Below are positions 5,262-10,744 of a DNA stretch of 10,744 nt, piece by piece. A program made the translations under genes and the position numbers. Origin of the DNA: Tannerella sp. (GTDB lineage: Bacteria; Bacteroidota; Bacteroidia; Bacteroidales; Tannerellaceae); assembly GCA_031279875.1 (NCBI GenBank), contig JAITHS010000090.1:1-10744 (forward strand), written 5' to 3'. Numbering within the stretch: position 1 is the stretch's first letter; each line of letters begins with the position of its first letter. The notes below the pieces were generated by a model. It was not told where the DNA came from. It made no database searches and worked only from the letters and a program-made list of their open reading frames with translations.

Positions 5262-7256
5262 TTAATATCCGTAATTCTGCACGAGATTACGATTTACGAG
5301 CATTTCGCTTTCACGTATAGGCCAGAAATAATCCCTCAAAGTAAATGTCTGGTTGAAGAGTACGCGTCGACGATAGTAGTATTCATCGGCTTTTTGCAGA
5401 TAATCCCAACCTGTAATCGGGTTGTTGAGTTCTTCGTGGGCAATGCGCCATCGACGCAAATCCCAGAAGCGATGCCCTTCAAACGCCAATTCGATAAGTC
5501 GCTCGCGGCGGATGATGTCTCGCAAGCCTTCTTGTGTCTTGTATCTGTCGGGAAAACGGGCATAGTTGTCGTATGATTCGCCGACAGAGGGGATGCCTGC
5601 TCGCTGCCTGACTTTGTTGAGCCATGTGTAGGGAGAATCGGGATTTGCTGTGCCGTAAGCATCGCCGATAGCCCCGTAAGCCTCGTTAAGAGCCTCTGCA
5701 TAAAGCAGATAGAGGTCGGCAAGGCGTATCACAGGCCATGGATAGGACACAACAGTAAAGCCGTTAGAGCCGGATGTTGTTGGCGCTTGACTTTGGTAAT
5801 TGACTAATTTTTTAGGCCAGTAACCCGTTACGTTAGTTCGTGCGGTAGTCGGCGGTACCTGTAACTGTTCGGCTTTACACTGTATAAAATACTGATTTTC
5901 ATCGTTTAAAGCCCCTTGTCCGAGCCATACTCCGCCGTCAAAGGCAAGACTGCCATAAAATCTCGGTTCACGGTCGAAATGCAGTTTGATGGTGCGATAA
6001 CCCGTTTGCAGATAGTATTTCTCGCTTGCCACGGCTGTCCGTAAATTGTAGCGACCAGCATAATCATACGTAACATCCTGATCAATAGGCAATCCGTGAT
6101 TAGTGTAATACATCTCGGCTATCTTGATTGGCGGCGAGTAGCGCCCAAAAGTACTCGTGTTTTGCAGCGTTCCGGGGTACTGACTCATCATAATTCCGTA
6201 TGGAGCGGCATCCTGTTGCGGTGTTCCTCCGGTACTCTGTGTATTAGCCCATATTACTTCACCGTTCCATTTTACCGACACGGCGTTACGTATTGAGATG
6301 AGCGTCTTGGTACTATCCGACGGGTCTATGAAGCCTATCGACGACATTCCGGCGCCATAAGTGTAGAGTTTGAAATATTGGTCGCAAAGAGTAATGGCTT
6401 CGGCACATGCTGCTGCGGCTTTGAGCCATTTGGAGCGGTCGGGAGTTGCGTTAAACAGTTTGACGCCGCGATTATCCGCTATGTCGTTATAATCGGGAGT
6501 TTCGCCGTTAAACAGCGGACTGGCGCCGGTAACTAATATTAAAGCTTTGAGAGACAGACATATAGGCTTGGTGATACGTCCCAACTCTGTGGCTTCGAGG
6601 TCGATTTTTTCCGGCAGGAAAGGCGCCGCTTCATCAAGCAGTTGTACCATGTAATCAATGCAGTCATTAACCGGTTCGCGGTATGATTTGACCTCGTCAA
6701 CGCCTGCCGAGATAGGCAGATTTTCTTTCATAAGAGGTATCGGCCCGTACATTCTGAACAGATAAAAATGATAGTATGCTTTAAGAAATTTCACTTCGGC
6801 ACTCCAACGGGCTTTTTCGCCAACGTCCATATCCGGCACGCGGGATATGTTTTCGAGGAATATATTACAATCTCGGATACCCTTAAACGGATTGCAATTG
6901 CCGACGGTACCGTTCCAGAAATCAAGAAACGGCGTTGTAACGTTCTGTAAGCCTCTGGCTATTGATGTGGAACCGTTAGCGACGGTTGTGATATAGGGAT
7001 AGAGAAACCATAATTCGTCTCCGCAGGCAATAGCGGGGTCGGCCGTCAAACTGCCATGCGTCGGCAAATAGCGGTAGCACGTAAACAGGTAACGCTCAGC
7101 TGCTACACGCATGTTGAAATTCTCCTCTACCGTCGGAATGTTGTCCGGCACGACGTCAAGATAGTCACAACTGCCGAGTATGGCGAACGGTAGAAGTAAG
7201 GAAAGGATTACCGAACATGTGTGGGTTGAATATTTTTCAGTCTTCATATAATTCAT
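5262..7256 (-). CDS. SusD/RagB family outer-membrane glycan-binding lipoprotein
   Basis: This 664-residue SusD-like protein is the lid and substrate-binding partner of the neighbouring SusC-like channel at the cell surface. The signal peptide ends in the lipobox LGSC with the lipidated Cys at 30, followed by DYLDVVPDN, a typical SusD start. The N-terminal SusD-like region has an AEVKFLKAYYHFYLFRMYGPIPL pattern (153-175), the usual TPR-type helix followed by YGPIPL. The C-terminal SusD_RagB region has VIRLADLYLLYAEALNEA (509-526), LNKVRQRAG (547-555) and RRERLIELAFEGHRFWDLRRW (583-603), all hallmark motifs. Length is at the upper end for the family. The start lies 3 bases after the SusC stop; Met4 (ATG at 7245-7247) is an alternative start that would shorten the signal peptide by three residues. 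Translational coupling with susC is likely. Ligand specificity cannot be read from the sequence. Confidence 0.97.
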   Translation of the reverse strand: MNYMKTEKYSTHTCSVILSLLLPFAILGSCDYLDVVPDNIPTVEENFNMRVAAERYLFTCYRYLPTHGSLTADPAIACGDELWFLYPYITTVANGSTSIARGLQNVTTPFLDFWNGTVGNCNPFKGIRDCNIFLENISRVPDMDVGEKARWSAEVKFLKAYYHFYLFRMYGPIPLMKENLPISAGVDEVKSYREPVNDCIDYMVQLLDEAAPFLPEKIDLEATELGRITKPICLSLKALILVTGASPLFNGETPDYNDIADNRGVKLFNATPDRSKWLKAAAACAEAITLCDQYFKLYTYGAGMSSIGFIDPSDSTKTLISIRNAVSVKWNGEVIWANTQSTGGTPQQDAAPYGIMMSQYPGTLQNTSTFGRYSPPIKIAEMYYTNHGLPIDQDVTYDYAGRYNLRTAVASEKYYLQTGYRTIKLHFDREPRFYGSLAFDGGVWLGQGALNDENQYFIQCKAEQLQVPPTTARTNVTGYWPKKLVNYQSQAPTTSGSNGFTVVSYPWPVIRLADLYLLYAEALNEAYGAIGDAYGTANPDSPYTWLNKVRQRAGIPSVGESYDNYARFPDRYKTQEGLRDIIRRERLIELAFEGHRFWDLRRWRIAHEELNNPITGWDYLQKADEYYYRRRVLFNQTFTLRDYFWPIRESEMLVNRNLVQNYGY

Positions 7257-7259
7257 AAT

Positions 7260-10200
7260 TTAATTAAACGTAATATATAATCCTATATTGAAAACTCTCT
7301 GTATCGGATAGCCGAGACCTTCGGACGCCATTTCGGGGTCCCACAGTTTAAACTTGCTCCACGACAACAGATTCGTAGCGTTAAGATAAAGCCGCAAATT
7401 ACTCGTCCCTAACTTTTTTGACAGACTGTTAAAACTGTATCCCAACTCAACCTGTTTGAGGCGTAAGAAGCCTCCGTCGCGTTGAAACCATGTCGTTTGT
7501 TGCGTGTTGTTAGTTATACTTGTAGTACTCAAACGTGGCCATAGGGCGTACAGTTGGCGGTTGTCTTCCGACCAGTGGCTGTCGGCATAAGCTTTAAGCA
7601 ATTGATTATTAGACTGATAATTAACACCGTCGAACGCAAATGCGTAATTGTTGAGAAACGGTGCCGTGTTAGCAACTCCGATACGGAACGATTCACGGGC
7701 TGTACCTTGAAAGAAGATGCTGAAATCCAAGTTTTTATACCCGGAAGAAAGTCCGAAGCCGTAGGCTATTTCCGGAACGGTAGGATATCCGGCAGGCACT
7801 CTGTCGGCTTCCGTGATACGTCCGTCGTCGTTGACGTCCCGATATTTGATGTCGCCGGCGAGATAATCTCCAAACTGCGTCGGCGAGTTCGCCACTTCAT
7901 ATTCATCGACAAACAGCCGTTCGCCGATATAAAGCCATTCCTGCCTGATAGGATGACCTACCCTTGAACGCCACGGCTCGTCGTAAAGAGGTTCTTCATA
8001 GACTTCGTATTTATTGGTAGAATAAGTAAAATTGCCGCGCCCCTGAAACCATAAATCTTTGTTGACAAACTGTGAGTAATCAATCGACAAGTCGATGCCG
8101 TGACCTGACGCCTCGCCGACGTTGGCTTTCATACTTGCTGCCAATCCCATCGAAGCAGGTACGTCGGAACGGGTCATGAGGATATTGCTCCTGTACTCGC
8201 GGAAATACTCGGCTTCGATTTTCAGAGCGTCAAACAGCCCCAGATCAAGTGCTACATTGCTCTTACGCGATATTTCCCATGTTATATCGTCGTTGGCATA
8301 ACGTGTAACAGTGATGCCGCTTTTGCTGTATCCGTACTCAGTACCGAACTTGGCGCCCGTCCCAGATACAACATTTGAGAGGTAATAAAAACGGTCTGCC
8401 TTGTCGCCGATAGCATCGTTGCCGACTAATCCGTAAGTCATTCTCAAACGCAAATTGTTGATAATCTTACGATAAGGTTCCCAAAACGCTTCGTTAGATA
8501 TGCTCCATGCCAAACCTGCCGAAGGGAAGAATCCGAAGCGGTGGTTTTTGGAGAAACGCTCTGAACCGTTGTATCCGAAGTTAAACTCGGCGAAATAACG
8601 CTTGTCATAGGAATAAGTAGCGCGTCCGGCCAAGCCGAGATTGCGTTGCGGCAGCGATAGTTGCAAGTTGCCGGCGTTGGCTTCGAGCAACTGACGCATG
8701 GTATATACCAGAAGTCCGTTGACGGCATGTTTTCGATTAAACTCACGGTTGTAATTGAGTGCACTTTCAAGATAAAATACCGAGTTGACGCTTTTCGGCC
8801 CCTCGCTGTAAGAAAGCGATTGCGAACCGCCGTCTTCATTCAACAGTATCAAATTGTAGGTGTTATTGTGCCGATTGTAATTGGTCGCCTGATAAAAAAA
8901 TGGGTTGAAAAAACGGTTCACATCGAAGTAAGAATAACGGTTGGTATTCATCAGAGCGCGAAATGAAAGCCCTTGTGTTATAGCGTCAAGTGACTGCTTA
9001 AATTCCAACTGTGCAAGCATCGTTGAACGCGAATATTCCTTGTAACCTCTAACCATCTCTGCGTAAGGATTGAGATAGAGATTGGCGCTCTCTTGCTGCG
9101 AGTTGCCAAACATAACATGCATAGCGTCAGGATTATCCGATGCCGGAAAAAATGCCGGAAACATTACCGGATTACTTCTTACTACCATGTTATAAACTGC
9201 CGTGCCGCCGTGTAGAGGTCCGATATAATCGTCGAAAGTTCCGTTCAAGCGAACAATCAATTCGGTTGATTTTGTGAGGTTTATATTGACGTTTGAACGC
9301 AGATTGTATGTTTTGAGGCTAATATTATTGTTGAAATTGTTTGAGCCGTCAACTTTCAGAATACCATTATCATTATTGAAAGAGCCTGATACATAATATC
9401 TTGCTACCGTGCCGCCGCCTGCTACGCTGATGTTTGCGCGTTGGTTCATCGTGTAGTCTTTCATGAGCATATTCTGCCATTCTGTTGTGGGAAACATGTA
9501 CGGATTTAAGCCTGCAACGGTGTTGTCTATCTTGCTTTGAGAGTAGGGTAGAGGAGCGAGCGGATTGCGCGTCAGAGCCGCCTCGTTGTGCAGACGCATA
9601 TACGTTATGGGGTCGGCAAATTCCAATTCCTGCGTAGGCTGCGAGAGCGAGTTCTCCAATCTGACGCTGACTTTTGCTTTGCCTTCTCGACCCGATTTGG
9701 TGTTGACGAGGATAACGCCGTTTGCGCCTCTCGCGCCGTAAAGCGCTGTGGCAGTAGCGTCTTTCATGATTGAGAAACTTGCGATGTCGTCGGTCTGCAA
9801 ACGCGCTAACTCTGTGGTTGTAACTTCCACGTTATCAATCAATATCAGCGGGTCAACCTTATAACCGAAAGTCATAACTCCGCGAATGAAAAATTCTGCG
9901 TTATCCTGCCCCGGCTCGCCGCTACGCTGATAAGAAATCATACCGGCCACGCGACCCGCAAGCGAGTTGGTAAGGTTGCTTGACGGTATCTTCAAATCCG
10001 TCGGTTTGACGGTCGATATCGACGCTACAACACTTTCTTTTTTCTGCGTTCCGAAAGCTACGACGGTTACTTCTTCAAGTTCGCTCATCATTTCTTCCAT
10101 CTTTATCGTCAGCGTCGTCTGCGTTCCGACAGCAATCTTTTGCGTCTGCATACCGATATACGAAACTATTAACGTTTCGTTTGGCGACACTTCGATAGTG

Positions 10201-10724
10201 AAAATACCGTCGGCGTCGGTTATGACGCCCTTTGTAGAGCCTTCGATTGTTACCGTAGCCCCAGCCAGCGGCTCGCCCAACGGGTCGAGGATGACGCCTT
10301 TGAGAGTGTGTTTTTGCTGGGATGACGAAACTTCGGAAGTGGTTTTAAACTCTTTTGCCGTTCGTTTTGATGTTTTTTCCGCCTCTTTGTCGCGTACTAC
10401 GACAATCTGATTTCTCTTGATGTGATACTTCAAATAGAGGGATTTGAGCGTCTTGTCAAGAACCGCTTCGATGTTCTCGTTCTCGGCTTTAACCGTTACT
10501 GCCGACGTGGTGTTGACGTCGGTTTTGTAGAGAAAAACATAGCCCGTTTTTTGCTCAATATCCGTAAAAAACTCGCTCAACGACGCATCCGTAAGGTTAA
10601 CTGTTACCGTAACGGCAAGCGGACGTGTGCTATCTGTCGCTTTCGATTGATATGCTAACGAGCCGGAGGTCATAAAAATGACTGTAAATGCCGCAAGAAT
10701 AAACTTCATGGTTGTACTTTGCAT
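7260..10724 (-). CDS. SusC/RagA family TonB-dependent outer-membrane transporter with N-terminal STN domain
   Basis: This 1154-residue beta-barrel imports oligosaccharides using TonB energy. It has a type I signal peptide (about 1-24, ending GSLA), an STN domain (about 37-110, FFTDIEQKTGYVFLY at 52-66), a carboxypeptidase-regulatory-like domain (about 140-209, LKGVILDPLGEPLAGATVTI at 141-160), a TonB-box-like stretch LEEVTVVAFGTQKK (216-229), and a plug (about 230-345, LILIDNVEV at 293-301, IMKDATATALYGARGANGVILV at 319-340). The barrel includes the EF-hand-like loop DVNDDGRITEADR (963-975) found in SusC proteins, and ends in an aromatic-containing strand (LYITFN). The STN domain implies transcriptional control through an anti-sigma/ECF sigma pair, expected upstream beyond the right edge. 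It is the first gene of the visible operon. Met1 is at 10722-10724; Met6 at 10707-10709 (MKFILAAF) is a plausible alternative start. Only 20 AT-rich bases of leader are visible, with no recognisable promoter. Confidence 0.97.
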   Translation of the reverse strand: MQSTTMKFILAAFTVIFMTSGSLAYQSKATDSTRPLAVTVTVNLTDASLSEFFTDIEQKTGYVFLYKTDVNTTSAVTVKAENENIEAVLDKTLKSLYLKYHIKRNQIVVVRDKEAEKTSKRTAKEFKTTSEVSSSQQKHTLKGVILDPLGEPLAGATVTIEGSTKGVITDADGIFTIEVSPNETLIVSYIGMQTQKIAVGTQTTLTIKMEEMMSELEEVTVVAFGTQKKESVVASISTVKPTDLKIPSSNLTNSLAGRVAGMISYQRSGEPGQDNAEFFIRGVMTFGYKVDPLILIDNVEVTTTELARLQTDDIASFSIMKDATATALYGARGANGVILVNTKSGREGKAKVSVRLENSLSQPTQELEFADPITYMRLHNEAALTRNPLAPLPYSQSKIDNTVAGLNPYMFPTTEWQNMLMKDYTMNQRANISVAGGGTVARYYVSGSFNNDNGILKVDGSNNFNNNISLKTYNLRSNVNINLTKSTELIVRLNGTFDDYIGPLHGGTAVYNMVVRSNPVMFPAFFPASDNPDAMHVMFGNSQQESANLYLNPYAEMVRGYKEYSRSTMLAQLEFKQSLDAITQGLSFRALMNTNRYSYFDVNRFFNPFFYQATNYNRHNNTYNLILLNEDGGSQSLSYSEGPKSVNSVFYLESALNYNREFNRKHAVNGLLVYTMRQLLEANAGNLQLSLPQRNLGLAGRATYSYDKRYFAEFNFGYNGSERFSKNHRFGFFPSAGLAWSISNEAFWEPYRKIINNLRLRMTYGLVGNDAIGDKADRFYYLSNVVSGTGAKFGTEYGYSKSGITVTRYANDDITWEISRKSNVALDLGLFDALKIEAEYFREYRSNILMTRSDVPASMGLAASMKANVGEASGHGIDLSIDYSQFVNKDLWFQGRGNFTYSTNKYEVYEEPLYDEPWRSRVGHPIRQEWLYIGERLFVDEYEVANSPTQFGDYLAGDIKYRDVNDDGRITEADRVPAGYPTVPEIAYGFGLSSGYKNLDFSIFFQGTARESFRIGVANTAPFLNNYAFAFDGVNYQSNNQLLKAYADSHWSEDNRQLYALWPRLSTTSITNNTQQTTWFQRDGGFLRLKQVELGYSFNSLSKKLGTSNLRLYLNATNLLSWSKFKLWDPEMASEGLGYPIQRVFNIGLYITFN

Positions 10725-10744
10725 GTTTGAATAAATTATGTTTT

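Larger units (their letters stand above)
131..10724 (-). other. Polysaccharide utilisation locus operon: susC-like, susD-like, two surface lipoproteins, GH105-BNR_4 enzyme
   Basis: The five genes share one strand, with gaps of 3, 4, 11 and 82 bases in transcription order. Import and binding genes come first and the enzyme last, the usual order for a PUL. No promoter with the Bacteroidota TTTG / TAnnTTTG pattern is seen in the gap before the enzyme gene, so it is probably read from the same transcript. The locus may extend at both edges: the regulator should lie to the right, and further enzymes may lie to the left beyond the repeat array. That the enzyme belongs to the same functional unit is inference from position and fit of function. 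Confidence 0.85.

Noticed and set aside
5067..5576. 169-codon plus-strand frame across the junction of the SusD-like and DUF4959 genes
   Set aside because: It is antisense to two strongly supported genes and has no family signature.
9967..10410. 147-codon plus-strand frame opposite the SusC N-terminal region
   Set aside because: The hydrophobic Ser/Val-rich translation is the complement of the carboxypeptidase-regulatory-like and plug region; there is no support for an independent gene.

Overview
The window is most likely from a member of the Bacteroidota, probably Bacteroidales. It holds the transport and first-enzyme part of a polysaccharide utilisation locus (PUL). The evidence is a tandem SusC-like/SusD-like pair, surface lipoproteins with N-terminal lipoboxes, AT-rich leaders without clear Shine-Dalgarno sequences, and very short gene spacing. 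The genus cannot be read from the sequence, and no insertion sequence, tRNA, rRNA or CRISPR array is visible.

All five real genes lie on the minus strand and read from right to left. They are a SusC/RagA TonB-dependent transporter with an STN signalling domain (10724-7260), a SusD/RagB glycan-binding lipoprotein (7256-5262), a DUF4959/DUF5126/DUF5000-type lipoprotein (5257-4028), a DUF4998 plus discoidin-like lipoprotein (4016-2709), and a secreted two-domain enzyme with an N-terminal GH105 domain and a C-terminal BNR_4 beta-propeller (2626-131). The first four are separated by 3, 4 and 11 bases and almost certainly form one operon. The enzyme gene follows after 82 bases filled mostly by a repeat. 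No gap exceeds 300 bases; the longest non-coding stretches are 1-130 and 2627-2708, and both are repeat DNA.

Proposed working: the SusC/SusD complex and the two surface lipoproteins capture and import an oligosaccharide, and the enzyme acts on it in the periplasm. GH105 domains remove delta-4,5-unsaturated uronic acids left by polysaccharide lyases, so the substrate is probably a uronic-acid polymer such as rhamnogalacturonan, an arabinogalactan side chain or an ulvan-like glycan. The BNR_4 propeller keeps residues that resemble the active site of propeller-fold ulvan lyases, so one polypeptide may both cut the chain and remove the unsaturated end. That is inference.

The most unusual feature is a small repeat family with the core ACCGCTTGCAGGG. 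It has five exact copies plus degenerate and inverted ones, found only on the two sides of the enzyme gene. One inverted copy supplies the last six codons and the stop of the enzyme. The other cluster forms an imperfect palindrome that includes the stop codon of the upstream lipoprotein gene.
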